A stretch of DNA of 64,000 bases, taken from NCBI GenBank assembly GCA_023846275.1, contig JAIUJO010000230.1, positions 7,501 to 71,500 of the forward strand. The letters run 5' to 3'. Positions 26,523 through 40,708 of the stretch are shown here, in pieces. The notes beneath the pieces were generated by a model, which was given only the letters and a program-made list of their open reading frames with translations, did no database searches and had not been told where the DNA came from. The first letter of the stretch is position 1; every line of letters begins with the position of its first letter. The position numbers were made by a program, and so were the translations under genes. This DNA is from Vanilla planifolia. Taxonomy: Eukaryota > Streptophyta > Magnoliopsida > Asparagales > Orchidaceae.

Positions 26523-29500
26523 CAAAATCAAAGTAAAAAGGACACATTCTTGAGCAAATGGTGTATAATTACATATTAACATATTTAAATTTACAAAGCA
26601 GCATAACCAAATAAAAGTGAAAATTTTGAAGAAATGACAAATTATATAGGAAAGTTTCCTTCAAATATACTATGTAGATCGATGGTAGTCACCTTGATTC
26701 TCATATTAGTTATTAATTGAAATATCTTGTAAAGTACCCCAAAATTGTGGAAAGGAATGTTCAAAGAAAAATAATGAATATTTTATTGGAAAGAGGTTAT
26801 CGAAACAAGTGCAATGCACTTAGTTTCATCGTAATCGATTCTCAATTACACCTCGATTGATGTAAGATATTGAAGTCTTAAAAATGTGAGAGAAACACAA
26901 GTGGAGAATTAGATTTTCATAGTGATGTGAATAAGAGCAAAAAAGTTTAAAAAGTTTGATTAATTTTTTTAAAAATGTTGCATTCCAAGAAACGATGGTG
27001 ATTGAGTGTGACAACTTATAACATCAAATTATGTATAAATTGAATATCTTACATCTCATAAGGTGTGCAAAAATCTAAAAAAATAAAACATTTAAAGAAA
27101 AAATAAATATGAGTATTTTATTATATATAACTTAGAGATGAGTCTAATGATGCCATTTTCATATGAATCAGACATCGATTAGAATAACTATTAATTGTTC
27201 ATCTAAATTGTCATAGATAATAATAAATTACTATTTTAATGTCAAAAAATATATATATTAAATGTAAAATGAGATAAATTAAAGTAACATAACATAAACA
27301 ATTCAAAGTATGTAAATATCACATGAAAAGAGAATTAGAGTTTTAAATTAATAAAATAAACAAATTTGAAAATTGAGGTATATTATACATAAAGATTATA
27401 TTCAATGATTCTAAAAAGATTGAGTAAAGATTTTCCAGATCATAAATAAACATCAAAATGTCACATTAGGGTGTCATGAACCTAAAAAATGAAATATTTA
27501 AAAAAACAAATAAGAATAAATAAAAAAACATAAATAGTAATACATAATTATAAAAATTAATATTTAAATTAAAATAGACCATAGAAATATCCAATGACAT
27601 TTGCTTTCTCTCATTGAGAACACATTTAAAAATATTTTCAATTGAAAAATAAAATAAGTATAAGTAGTTATAAATTAATATTCTAATATTAAGTAAATAT
27701 ATACTATTGTTTAAAAGAGAAAAATAAATGCAATGTAAGAAACCAAATCATAGCAATGCAAAGGCCACACAATAGGAGATTTTTAGTTTGATTATAAAAT
27801 AACTAAATTAAAAAGAATGGCTTGAAGAAGTCAAATAAATTATATAGGAAAGTTTTTTAAAGTTCCAAAGGAGATCAAGTGTAACATCCATGATCATAAA
27901 ATAATGCACAAATTAAAATATCTTATAAGGGTTATCAATGCACTACAAAAGAATATATTTTAAAAAATATAAATGAATAAGTAGTTGGATAGAGCATTAG
28001 AACTCATTTCATCTCTATCAAATGTCTTCTTAACTACGATAAATTAGCAAATTAAATAAGAAGAAATAATGATAAATTATTATTTTGATATAAAGTAACT
28101 ATATATTAGTGCAAAATGAGATATATTAAAGAAACGTAGTCAAACGATCTGATGGCAATCTATGGATACACAAGAGGATATTTTGACTTACTAACATAAT
28201 CAAATCATAGTGAAAATTTTTAAAAAAGATAAGTTTTATTGTAAAGTTCAATACTATAAGGCGATTCATTGTAAAATCCCCGATCATCACATCCGCTACA
28301 AATTAAAATACACTGCAAATCTTACCAATACTTTCAAAATAAATCATTTTAAAAATAAAAATGAGTGTTTAAATAAAAAGAGAACATTGAGATTAGTCCT
28401 TTGACTTATTTCGTCAACTTCATTAGGAATTATAGTAATATTGAAGAATAAATATCAATTAATAATAATAAATTATTACTTAATATTATTTTAGTACATC
28501 TTAAAGCTAGAATGTCATAAACTAAACTAATGTAATATAATAGAATCTTTGTGTAGGAAAGAAAAACCAAAGTGACGGAACAGTTTGAGAAATGTGACAA
28601 AATTATAACAAAAAGTTGCATTCTAATATATAAAGAATATACAAGTAAAACCCTCAACTATTAAATTAGGTATGAATTAAAATATATCATAAATAATTAT
28701 AAAACCTAAAAAAGTATTTAAAAACATAAAATTAAATATTTAACTGTTTAGAGCCTATCAAGATGACGATAATGATGTTTCCTTAAGGTCGAAAGAACCT
28801 CATCTTGAATTAGAATTAATTACTAGATTAAATAAGAAAAAATTCATTATTACTTACTAATTTATAATTAATTAAACAAATATTAAAGTTGAAATAAGAT
28901 AAATTAAAACTAGTTAAATTAATCAAGTTCGTGATATAAACATCATATAATAGGTTATTTAGGTTAGGATAGCAATATAACTAAATCAGTTTGAAAAATT
29001 CATAAAAACAAAGCAAATGGTGCCGGATAGTTGCATTCTCTTACAAAATCTGCTAACACCAAGGAAATTATTTTTTTTCAAAAAGTATAAACTAAAATTA
29101 TACTAGATATGGCTCATTGGAATGAGTTCAAAGATGTTTGGTTTGTCACAATTAGATCTCATTTTGAATTTTGTTGAATTAACAAACAAATGAGCATAAA
29201 TAGAAAGCATTAATTGAATATTAAGTATTTATATTTTCAAGGTTAAATGAGACAATTTAAGTAATATAATCTAAATAAATCAAGGCAATGCAAAGGTTAT
29301 ATAGTAGGAGATTGAGTTACATAGTAATATAAAAAATCCAAGCAAACATTTTGAAAAATGAGAAAAATTGCATGAGAAATTATTGTTGTAGATACCATAG
29401 AGAAAGTGTGTAACACCAAAAATCATTTGATTACCTATGAATCTCAAAGTTTTCTAAATTCTATAACCGTTGAAAATAAATAATTAAAATATATTGAAAT

Positions 29501-31198
29501 TAATATTTAATTTGTTAGGATTTATTAAGTTGAATAAAACGATGTTCGGTTCGTCTCAATCAAACTTGTTTTTAGTTACATTAGTTTATCATTAATAGAC
29601 ATATACTATATTAAATTATTACTTTAATATTAAAAAAATATATTTTAAATCATAAGTAAAATAAATTTATGTAATGAAATCTATTAAAAATAAAATGACA
29701 TAGTGTTGAGATGAAGAAAATTAGAATTACATAAAAATATAATAAATTCAAATTAAAAAATTTCGAAAAAATAATATAAATTAAAGATAAAGGTGTTCTC
29801 TAAGATTTTAAGGGATTTGGGTTCAATATCATCAATCATCAAATTAATTAAATTTTAAAATGTCTCAAACATTAGACAAAAAATATAGAAAATATTTAGA
29901 AATATGGAAACAATTATTTATTTTTATAGAGCCTCTTATGATAAGTGCAACAACATTTGTTTGATTTCAGTATAAAAGGATTGGAATTACTGTGAATTAT
30001 CATATAAAAAAAGCATAAAAAATAATCTTACACTATTTTTAACATTCTGTAAACCATAATGTTGAAGTTAATTTTAGCTAATTTTAAAAATGTAATTTCC
30101 CAAAACTAATGCTAAAACTTCGAATAAGTGATTTAAATTTCATTTGAATGTTAAATTCAAAGATAAATGAAGATCAAGTCTAAAAATTTTGATCATTTAC
30201 TAATGTACAAAAAAATTCGTTGTAAAGTGCACAAAACAATAAAAATTAAAATATTTAAAAAATAAATCTTTGATTTGACATAGCTCATCAAGATATGTCC
30301 AAAGACATTTGTTTTGACTCTATAAGACCTCATTTAGAATTATATGATGACAAAGTAAACAAACATAAATAATAAAAAAATATTATTTTATAATTTGAGA
30401 GATATATATTTATGTTAAATGATGTACTTAGAAGAAATGTAATTTAACATAGCCAAAGCCTTGTAAAGGACACACAATGGGAGATTTATAGTAACATTGC
30501 AGTATGACCAATTGAAAGCAAAAAATTTGAATAAATGAGATATATTATATATGTTAGTTTTGTTTGATGATACTAAAGACATCAAGCTTTACGTCCTCAA
30601 TGGACAAGTCATGTAAGAATCAAAATAGCAGTTAAGGATTGCCAAAACAATCAAAATAAATACTTATAATCTAATGAAAAGTTTTAATTGAATTAACCTC
30701 GTCAAGAAGAGTTCAATCAATCTTGTTTTTTAATCAAATACAATTTGGAATTAACACAAATTAACAAAAAATCAGTATAAATAATAATAAATGATGTTTT
30801 TAATGTAAATTTAATATATGTTAAAGAAGAAATGAGGCAAATTGAAATTATGTGATATAACCAAATCAAAGAAAACTAAAACTCACATAAGACAAGATTT
30901 AGAACTACATAGTAAAATAACCAAATAAAAGTGAAGTGTTTAAAGCAATGAAATAACATTTATGAGAAAAGTTTATTGAAAGATGTATAGTAGACTAAAG
31001 TAAAACTCAAAATACCTAACAATGCAAAGAAAAAACTTTAGAAAATAAAATTTCTACAAATATAAAAAATGAATATGTAATTTGATAGAACTCGTTGATA
31101 TGAGTCCAATAACTTTCGTTTTTCCTCAATTAGACCTCTTTTGGAGTTTTTTCAAAATTTAAAATAATACAATAACAAAAAACAAAAAATTACTATTT

Positions 31199-31241
31199 TA
31201 AAAGAAAACAAAATGAAGGCAATAAAAGAAAACAAAATGAA
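31199..31241 (+). repeat. 24-bp tandem duplication
   Basis: TAAAAGAAAACAAAATGAA occurs at 31199-31217 and again at 31223-31241, identical over 19 bases with a period of 24. It lies within an otherwise ordinary unit and is recent relative to the general divergence of the array. Confidence 0.92.
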
Positions 31242-31446
31242 AGAAATATGAAGCTTGAACAATATAATAGTTAGAATTCATGTTATTACAAAAAAAATCA
31301 AAGTTAAAAATTTTATGAAATGGGATAAATTATATGAGAAATTTGCACTTGATACCAAAGTCATCGAGTGCAATAACCTTGATAAAAAAATCCATTACAA
31401 ATCAAAATGTCTTCCAATGGCATAACCCTAAAATGTTCAATATTTA

Positions 31447-31468
31447 ATATATATATATATATATATAT
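31447..31468. repeat. (AT)n microsatellite in satellite monomer
   Basis: A pure AT run lies between AATATTTA and GAATATTTAATTAGATAG, that is in the TTTAAAAATATAAAAATG position. This is the same position as the tract at 7716-7734. Confidence 0.92.
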
Positions 31469-32686
31469 GAATATTTAATTAGATAGAGCTTGTGTAGACT
31501 AGAATAATAACATTTATTTTCTTTTGATTGATAATCAATAGAAAATTATATGAATTACAAAAATAAATAACACAAATAATAATAAATTATTTTTTTAACA
31601 TAAGGTAAATATACATTAAAGTTGTAAAGTTGAAAATTAATAAATGTAATAAAACCAAATCATTGCGATGTAAGTCATGTAAAATAAGATTTGGACAACT
31701 TACAAATATAATCAAATTGTTGCAAAACATATGAAAAAATGACAAATAAAAGGATAATGTTGCATTGCAAGGTAACAAAGTGATTAACTACAACATCATC
31801 AAGCATCAAATCTCATATAAAATGAGATATCTAGTAAAGCTTGCAAAAATACTGAAAAAAAAAATTTCTAGTTGTATAAATATAAGATTTAATTAAAAGA
31901 GCTCATTGACATGATTTTATGAACATTTTTTGACTCAATCAAACATCACTTAAAATTAATATGAATTTTTAAAGTAAATAAGCATAAATAATAATAAAAT
32001 ATTATTTTAATATTAGGCAGATATATATTGAACCTGAAATGGGATAAATTAAATTAGTGCAATATAACTAAATTAAAGTGATGTAAAGGTAATACAATGA
32101 AATAAATGCTAAACATTTCAATAAATAGGATATATTATGAATAAAAGCTCCTCTCAAAGATACAAAGGAGATTTAATATAACATTCTTGATCATCAGATT
32201 GAGTACATATTTAAATAAATACTTAATTGAAAAGAGATTATCAATATGAATATATGATTGTTTTATTTGTCTAGGAATTAATCAAAATTACCATAGTAAA
32301 TAAGTAAAAATATCAATAAATTATTATCTTAATAATTAGTTAATATATGTTAAATTTAAAATATGATAAATTAAAGCTATGTTATATTACCAAATTAAAT
32401 CAATGTATATGCCGCATAATAAGCATTAACTGTTACATAATAGTATAACAACATCTTAGCAAAATATTTGAAAAAAAGAAATGAATTTTATTTTAAAGCT
32501 TTATTTCAAGGTAATGAAGACCTTAAAAAATAAAAAATTTAAAAAAACTAAAATAAGTATCAAATTTGATATTCCTTGTGGAGATGTGTCTAATAATGTT
32601 TTTTTTATCTTGAGTGGACATCATTTTTAGTAATTAAGAATTACCAAAGAACCATTCGAATGAATAATAATGAATTCTTTTTTTAA

Positions 32687-32724
32687 ATATATATATATAT
32701 ATCTTTGTGTGTGTCTCTGTGTGT
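32687..32724. repeat. (AT)n tract joined to a (GT)n tract
   Basis: ATATATAT at 32687-32702 runs into GTGTGTGT (32707-32714), CTCT and GTGTGT (32719-32724). The compound tract sits in the AATATATATTA core of the monomer. It is the only GT dinucleotide array I noticed in the satellite. Confidence 0.88.
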
Positions 32725-33603
32725 AAGTTCAAATTCTATTAATCAAAGCAAAGTGTATGATTAAATTGAAGTGATGTAAAGGACACGTGTAGATGACAAT
32801 TAGAGTGTCGTAGTGATGCAAGCCAACATAAGAGAAACATATGAAAAAAAATAAACAGTATGAAAAAATTGCATTCCAATAAGCATCTGAGAACGAGTGT
32901 AACAACCTCAATAGTCAAATGAAATATTAATCAAAATGACTCGTGGAACTCATCGACATTATTTCATGGACATTTTTTTAAACTTGATCAAATATAGTTT
33001 CAATTACTAGGAATTAACAAAATAAAGGATCATAAATAAAAATAAATTTTTATATAATAATATGAAAAAATAAAAACAAAAAATTGAAATAATATCAATT
33101 GAAGCACTGCAATATAACTAAATAAAAGCAAAATAAACAATAAATTATCCAACAAAGTGGCACTCCAAGATACTCTATAGTTCTTTTATTACATCACTGA
33201 TCATTAGATCTACCGACATTGCATTGCAAAACGCTAAAATAAAAAAATTAAGAAATATTAAAAGGAATATTTAATTAGATGGAGCTCATAGAGAAAAGTC
33301 TAGCAATGTTTGTCTCATCTCGATTAAATCTAATTTTGAATTATGATAAATTACCTAATAAAACACTCCAAAATTAAAAATTATTATTTTATTATTGCTT
33401 ATATATACATATATATTAATATTGAAATGTGATAACTCAATGTAATATAAAAAAAAATGAATGTGATGTAACTATCATGTGAGATTATATTTAGAGTTAC
33501 ATAGTAATATTGCTAATTCAAATGAATAATCTATATAATTGTGATAAATTGTATGAAAAGCTACATATAATGTATAAAGAATTACAAGTGTAACATCCGC
33601 AAT

Positions 33604-33624
33604 AATCAAAAATTTTCTTTGATT
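33604..33624. repeat. Inverted repeat at orientation switch
   Basis: AATCAAA at 33604-33610 and TTTGATT at 33618-33624 are perfect inverted arms with a 7-base spacer. The left arm belongs to the forward TTGATCATCAAAT box, and the right arm to the reverse complement of ATAACCAAATCAAAG. The head-to-head joint therefore lies inside the spacer and probably formed through this short inverted homology. Confidence 0.85.
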
Positions 33625-35125
33625 TGGTTATAACACATCGCTTGAAATTACTTGATTTCAACTTTAAAAATATATTTTTTAAACTTAAGAAAGTAATTTG
33701 TTATTATTTATGCTTTTTTGTTTTGGTATTTAATAATAATACCAAATGAGGCCTAATCAAGATGAAACAAAACATCATTAGGCTTATCTAGATGTGCATT
33801 TCCTAATCAAATATTCATTTCAATTGTTTGAAATTTTTCATTTTCTAAGATTTTTGTGTCCTTGATAAGATATTTTGAATTGTAGATTATTTCTAAACAA
33901 GGATATCATGATCTATTTTTTTACATTCTTGGAATGCAACTTTCCAATGCATTTTATTATATTTCATTAAATTTTTCCCATTGAATTTGTTATTTTACTA
34001 TGCAACTCTATATCTCCACTCATGTGACACTTACTTCGAATTGATTTTTATATATCACATTTTATCAATTTATCTTATTTCAACTTTAAAACATATATAT
34101 TTTAGGTTAAAAAATACTATGTTATGATTCATGCTTACTTAATTTCGTAATTAATAGAAAGTCCAACTCACATCTAATTGAGACGAAATAGTATTTATTT
34201 GACTCATCTCAATGAGTTCTATCTAATTAATAATTTATTTCTATATTTTCTAATATTTTATTATAAAGGGATTTTCTCACAATTTAATGGATATTTAAAT
34301 TCAATCCTTATTTATCCATCGATTATGTTGAACTCAATCTCTCTAGTATCGTTTAATGTAATGTTTTTGTTCAATTTACTTTAATTCAATAAACATTTTT
34401 AACTCCAATCTTTTTAATTTTTATGCAACTATAAATCATTTCTAATGTGACATTTATAGTGTTTTAGTTAGTTTATATAACATTAATTAAATTTATCTCA
34501 TTTCAACTTTGATAAAAATTTACTTAATATTTAATTATAACTTTATTATTATCTACACTTATTTAATTTTATAACTCACAAAAAAGAAATAAATCTTATT
34601 TGACGAGTGCAAATATGCCCTATCCAATTGAATATTTGCTATAATATTTTAAATTTTTTATTTTCTAATATTTTAACAAATTTTGTAAGATATTTTAATT
34701 CATACCTGATTTAATGATTAAAGATGTTACTCTTGATCTTCTTATTATCTTGGAATACATTTTTTCTTATAATTTATTCATTACTTCAAAATTTCTTCGT
34801 TGATTTTTTTTACTATTTAATTATACATTTCCTCTTGTCCGACATTTACATCACCTCTATTTTGTTTTATCACATTTCATCATTTTTTCTTATGTCATCT
34901 TTAATCTTATCTTATATGACTATCTATTTCTTAATTTTAAATTTTTTATTTGGTTATAACACTAGAATTGACTTTTTTTATAGCTACTTAAAAGTCAACT
35001 TTCTTATATAGTTCACTAAAATTATAGAATTTTTATCTTTTTGGTTAAATTAATTTCTAACTATAAATCTCCTCTCATGTGACACCTATATCACTATCAA
35101 TTACTTTAACATAAATAATCTTATT
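33612..35125 (-). repeat. Inverted satellite segment, about 3.7 units
   Basis: The + strand here reads as the reverse complement of the satellite. Examples are TTTGATTTGGTTATAAC at 33618, GACACTTACTTCG near 34025 and TTTGACTCATCTCAATGAG near 34198. The TTTCAACTTT box recurs near 33655, 34079 and 34500, steps of about 421-423 bp, so the inverted units keep the full period. The last part (34860-35060) is rearranged. The array returns to forward orientation near 35125, between CAATTACTTTAACATAAATAA and TTCAAAGACACTAAGATGATC. Confidence 0.9.
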
Positions 35126-38100
35126 GTACTTCAAAGACACTAAGATGATCGAGTGTAACATCATCAATTATCAAATCATGTCAGAATTAAGATGTCTCTT
35201 AAGATATGTTCAAACCATAGAAAATAAAATTATTAAAAAATAACTAAATATATTATTAGAACAAGCGCATCATGACAAGTCTAATGTTGTTTATTTTCTC
35301 TTAATCAAAAATAAATTTGAGTTTTTTTCAATAGCCAATAACAATTATTTTAATATTAATTAAATATATATTAAAGGTAAAACAAGACAAATTGAAGTAA
35401 AATAAAACAACCAAATCTAATTTAAGTAATGGCCACAAGAAAATTTGGTAAGAAATTAGATCAATTATACATGAAAGTTCTATTCAAAAAAGGTAAGGAT
35501 ATCGAGTCTGTCATTACGAATCATCAAATTATGTAAAATTAAGCTTTCCTCTTAAAGAATTCCAAAACACTTGAGAAAAATTAAAAAAATAAAAAAATAT
35601 ATATTTCTTTGGATATAGTTCGTTGAGGAAAAATAGCCACATTATTTTTGTCCAAATCTAAGCTCGATAGAAGTTGCTATCAATTTCCAATATAATTAAG
35701 AACAAATAAAATTAAATTACTCAATTTTTATTAATTAAATATATAATAAAACAAAAGTGAGGAAAATAAGAGTAATGTAAATAATCAAGTGAAGGTGAAG
35801 GAAAGGCAACATGAGAAGGGAATTAAACTTTTATAATAATACACATATTAATTCCAAAAATTTTGAACAAATGAGATAAATTATACAAAACTATTACATT
35901 CTAATATATATATAAGATCGAATCTAACATCCTTGATTTTTAAATCACTTCTGAAACAAATTTTCTCATAAAAAATTAAAAAAACCTATCTAAATAAAAT
36001 ATTTAAAATTATTAAATTTAATATTTAATTTGATAGAACTCATCAACAAGAGTCTAATGAAGTCTATTTTGTCTCGATCAAACCTTGTTTTAAATTATCA
36101 TGAATTACAAAATTAATTTAGCATAAATAATAACAAAAGAAATTTACTTAATGGTCTTAAAAGAAGAGATTTAGAGTTCCCTAGTAATACCACCAAATTT
36201 AGATAACAAATTTAAAAAATGAGATAAATTTTATAAGAAAGACGTTTTCAATGACTCTAAAGAGATAGAGTTTAAGATCATCGATTATCAAATGAGGTAT
36301 AAATCAAAATACCTCAAAACACTTTCCAACATTTTCCAAAAAAATGTTACTAAATATTAAAATGAAAATTTAATTTTATATAGCATGTTGGGGGAGTCAA
36401 ACGACCTTTTTTTGTTGTCAATTTGATCACATTTTTCTTTACTACAAATTTCCAAATGTAAATATGCATAAATAATAATAAAGTATAACTTTAATATTAA
36501 ATTAATATATATTAAAGAAAAAATTAGATTAATTGAAGTGCTTCAATATAACAAAAAAAGACATTTTGATATCAAATGAGAGCAGATTAAGAATTACATA
36601 ATAACATTGCCCAAAAAAAGAAAAATAACTTATTAAATAAGATAAATTGTGGAAGAAAACATCATTCCATGTTACTTTGGAGATTGAATGCAACATCACC
36701 AATAATTGAATAAGATACAAATGGCAGTATCCATAAAGTGCATCAAATGTCTATAAAAAATATTTAAAAATAAAAAATCAAATATTCACCTAGATATTAG
36801 CCGTTTAAGTGGGTCCAAATTTATTTATTTCATCTCATGTGGACCTCGTTTTGAGTTTCTAAAAATAGCCATAGTAAATAGGAATAGAAAAAGTAATTTA
36901 CTTTTTTAACACTAAGAAAATATATATTAAAGAAAAAATAAGATAAATTAAAATAATAAAAATAATCAAAAGAAAACGAAGCAAAGTGTGTAAGAAGAGA
37001 GTTAATGTTTTATAGTATATAGCCAAACCATGACAAAAAAACTTGAAAATTGAGATAAATTCTATTTTAAAAATCTTATGAATCAAATCAAATAAAATTA
37101 AAATTTTCTTTTATGGGTTGTTAAAAAACCAATTAAATTTTTAGTTGCATGGAGCTTATGTGGAAGAGCAAAATGAGGATTATTTCAACTTCTTTGAGTT
37201 TTTTTAAAAAAATACTATGAGTTACAAAAATAAATAAGTTGAAATAATAATAATTTTTTTAATACTAAGTATTTATGAATGCTAAAAAATTAAAGTAATA
37301 TAATACTGCCAAATAAAAATAATGTAACAAACACATGCAAGAGATTTAGAATGGCTTAGCAATATAACCAAATCAAAGGGAAAATTTTAAAGAAATAAGA
37401 AAGATTTTACGAAAAGATTGCATTCTTAGAATCTGGACAGATTAGTTGTAGTATCATCAATGGTTAAAAGATGTAAAAATCAAAATATCTCATAAAATGT
37501 TAAAAAATGATGGAAAATAATATAATTAAAGAAATATAAATAAATACTTAATGAGATATTTTGCCAAGATTAGCCAAATGTCCTTTGTTTCATCTCCATT
37601 AGACATTGTTTGGTGCTACTATGAGTTACCAATGTAACAAATCTCTAGCAATATCAAATTATTTTTTTAATATTTATTCAAAATATATGAAACCTAACAA
37701 AAGAAAATTTAAAATAATGTAATATATCCAAATCTATGCAATGTTAATGGTCACACTAGAGTTGATATAGAGTTACATAATGATATAACAAAATTGAAGT
37801 ATATATTAGAAAAATTTAGAAAAATTATTTAGGAATGTGGAATTCCTATACCAAAATATAATCAATGTAACACACTAGAATGTAAAATCATTAGCCAATA
37901 AGATATCTCAAAAAATCAGTACCAAACTTTAAAAAATAAAATATATAGAAACATAAAGAATAAATATTTAATTTGAAAGAGATGGTTGAGGTGAATTAAA
38001 TGATGTTTGTTTTATCTCAATCAGACCTTATTTGGAATTAATATGAAATATTAAATCAAATAAGTATAAAAAATTAGTATTTATTATTAATAAAATATAC

Positions 38101-40708
38101 AATAAAGTTAAAATGAGTTAAATTGAGAAATGTAAATTAACCAAATCAAAATATTATATAATGTCATATGAGATGATATCTACAGTTAAATAGTAATATA
38201 ACAAAATAAAAGTTAAAAAAATTTAAAATGTGTTAAATTATAAAAGAAAATTACAATCTAAAAAAGCAAAAAGATTGAGTGCAACATCATGATATTCAAT
38301 TAAAATTACATAAATTGATGTATTGTAACATAATTAAATCATTGTGATGTAAAGGCCATACACGATGTGAATTAGACTATCATATTGTTATAGTCAAATA
38401 AAAAAAAGAAATTTGGATGAATAAGATAAATTTTATGACGAAGTTGCATTTAAATATACTAAATAGATTGCTTAGAATATTCTTAATCCTTAAATTAAGG
38501 ATGAATACAAATGTCTAAAAAAGCATACCAAAACCCTAAAAAATAGAATATTTAAAATTATACAAATGAATATTTAATTTGATAAAGCTCATCAAGCTTA
38601 GTTATGTGACGTTTACTATGTCTATTTGATTTTGCTTGGAATTACTATGAATTACTATGATAAATGGACATAATAAAATAAATTATTATTTTTATTATTT
38701 AAAAAATATAAAATAAAACTCAAATATGATGGATTATAGAAATGTAATATAACTAAATCAAAGAGTTACAAATGTCATATGACAAGATATTTAATGTGAT
38801 ATACTAATATAACCAAATGAATAAAAACATTTTCAAATGAGACAGATTGTAATAAAAGTTCCATTCAAAAACACTAAGGAGATCGAGTCTAACGTTCTTA
38901 ATCATAATTTTTGTTAAAATCAAAATATCATATAACACATGTCAATATTACAATAAATTAGAACAATTTAAATTTTTAAAATAAATAATTAATTAGATAG
39001 TGCTCATTGAGATGAGTCCAATGACATTTATTTCGTGTCAATCAAATTATATTTAGAATTACCAAAAATTATCATGGCAAACAATTGTAAATGATAACAA
39101 TTTGTAATTTTAATTTTTAGTTCATATATATTTTATTTGAAATAAGATAATTTATACAAATTTTATGTTGCCAAAAAAAATTAATTTAAAGATTATTTAA
39201 GAGGAGGTTTGAAATTACATAGTAATATAATCAAATAAAATTAAACAATTTCAATTGAGATAATTTGTGCATGAAAGTAGCATTAAGTGATACAAAGAAG
39301 ATCGAGTGTATCAACCTTGTTTGTCAAATATGGCAGCATAAAAAATAAAATAAAGAGACATAATACCTATGCCAAAAAAATATTTGAAAATATAAAATTA
39401 AATTTTCAATTGCATATAGCCCATCCTAACAAGTGTAATGACAATTTTCTCATCTTGGTTGGACCTCATTTAGACTTAAAAATTACTAAAAAGACATTAA
39501 CATACCTAATAATAAGATATTATTTCAACATTAAGAAAATATATGTTAATGTTGAAATGAAATGATTTGAAGTAATATAATATAACTAAATCAAAGCAGC
39601 CCAAAGGTGATTTGGTAAGAGATTTGAAGTTATGTTGAGATCTAACGAAGTCTAGGCAAAATGTTAGATGAAATTAGATAAATTATAAAGGATTGATGCA
39701 TTCTAGATATTAAGAAATTGAGGGTGACATCCTTAATCGTTAAATCATGTACGATTTGAAATGTCCTATAAAACATGCCAAAATACTAAAAAAAAATTTA
39801 AAATGGAAATTAATATTTAATTCAATAAAAATAATCAAGATGGGTCAAAAATTTCTTTTTATCTTGATCAAACCTCATTTATAATTATTACAAATTACCA
39901 AAGTAAATAAGCATAAAAAATAGTAAAGTACACTATTACTATTAACTTAATATATATTAAACAACAAATAAGGAAAATTGAAGTAATATAAGAAAACCAA
40001 ATCAAATGCACATATAGGAACATGAGAGGAGATTTAGAATTTCATAAAAATATAACAAAATCAAAGTGAAGAATTTGAAGTAATGAGATATATTTTTTTG
40101 AAAATATACACTCCAAGAAGCTTGATCAAGTGCAACACTATCATCATCAAAATACCTTATAAAGCCTGAAAAAATATTTGAAAATTTTATTAAGAAATAT
40201 AAAAATAAAAGAAACAAATTTGAAGAAGTGAGATAAATTATGTGGAAAAGTTGTGTTACATGATAATGAGATTGTGTTTGACATCTTTTTCATCAAATTA
40301 AGCACGAAATAAAATGACTCTTAATGCATTCCAAAATGTTATGAAAAAAATTAGGAAAAAAAAGGACACATTTCAATTGATAGATCTCGTCTGCACATGT
40401 CCATAGGGGTTTTTTTTAATTTTGATCAATACTCATTTTGAATTGCTACAAATTATTAAATTATATAAAAAAATAATAGTATATTATAGTTTTAATATTA
40501 AGAAAAATTTATCAATGTTGAGATGAGATATATTGGAAAATGGTAATATAATAAAATAAAAATAATATAAAGGTCACATGATTGGATATATAGAGTTTCT
40601 TAGTAATATAACCAAATCAAAGCAAAACTTTGAATATGGCAAAATGTTTACAATAAAGTGTCATACAAAAATACTAGCAGAATATAGTACGTCATCCTAA
40701 ATCTTCAA

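Larger units (their letters stand above)
14461..33611 (+). repeat. Diverged ~415-bp satellite, forward block 2 (about 47 units)
   Basis: This continues the forward array after the insertion. Typical anchors are AACATCC with TTGATCATCAAAT-type sequence, GCATGCCAAAA, and GAGCTCATCGAGATGAGTCC-like segments such as the one at 14600. The block contains several shortened units, for example one missing about 100 bases at 25485 and another near 23460, plus a TTC island (21238-21427), TA tracts and small tandem duplications listed separately. No gene is supported. The scattered open frames of 60-90 codons on both strands fall across ordinary satellite boxes and carry no recognisable domain. The block ends at a 7-bp inverted repeat at 33604-33624, where orientation reverses. 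Confidence 0.94.

Noticed and set aside
2556..33611. CRISPR-like regular repeats
   Set aside because: The period is about 415 bp with the whole unit repeated. There are no short identical repeats with unique spacers, and the base composition is that of a eukaryotic satellite.
34178..35011. Two hydrophobic open frames of 68 and 95 codons that could suggest membrane proteins
   Set aside because: They coincide with inverted satellite, where T-rich strands give Phe/Leu-rich translations. No homologous frame exists in other inverted units.
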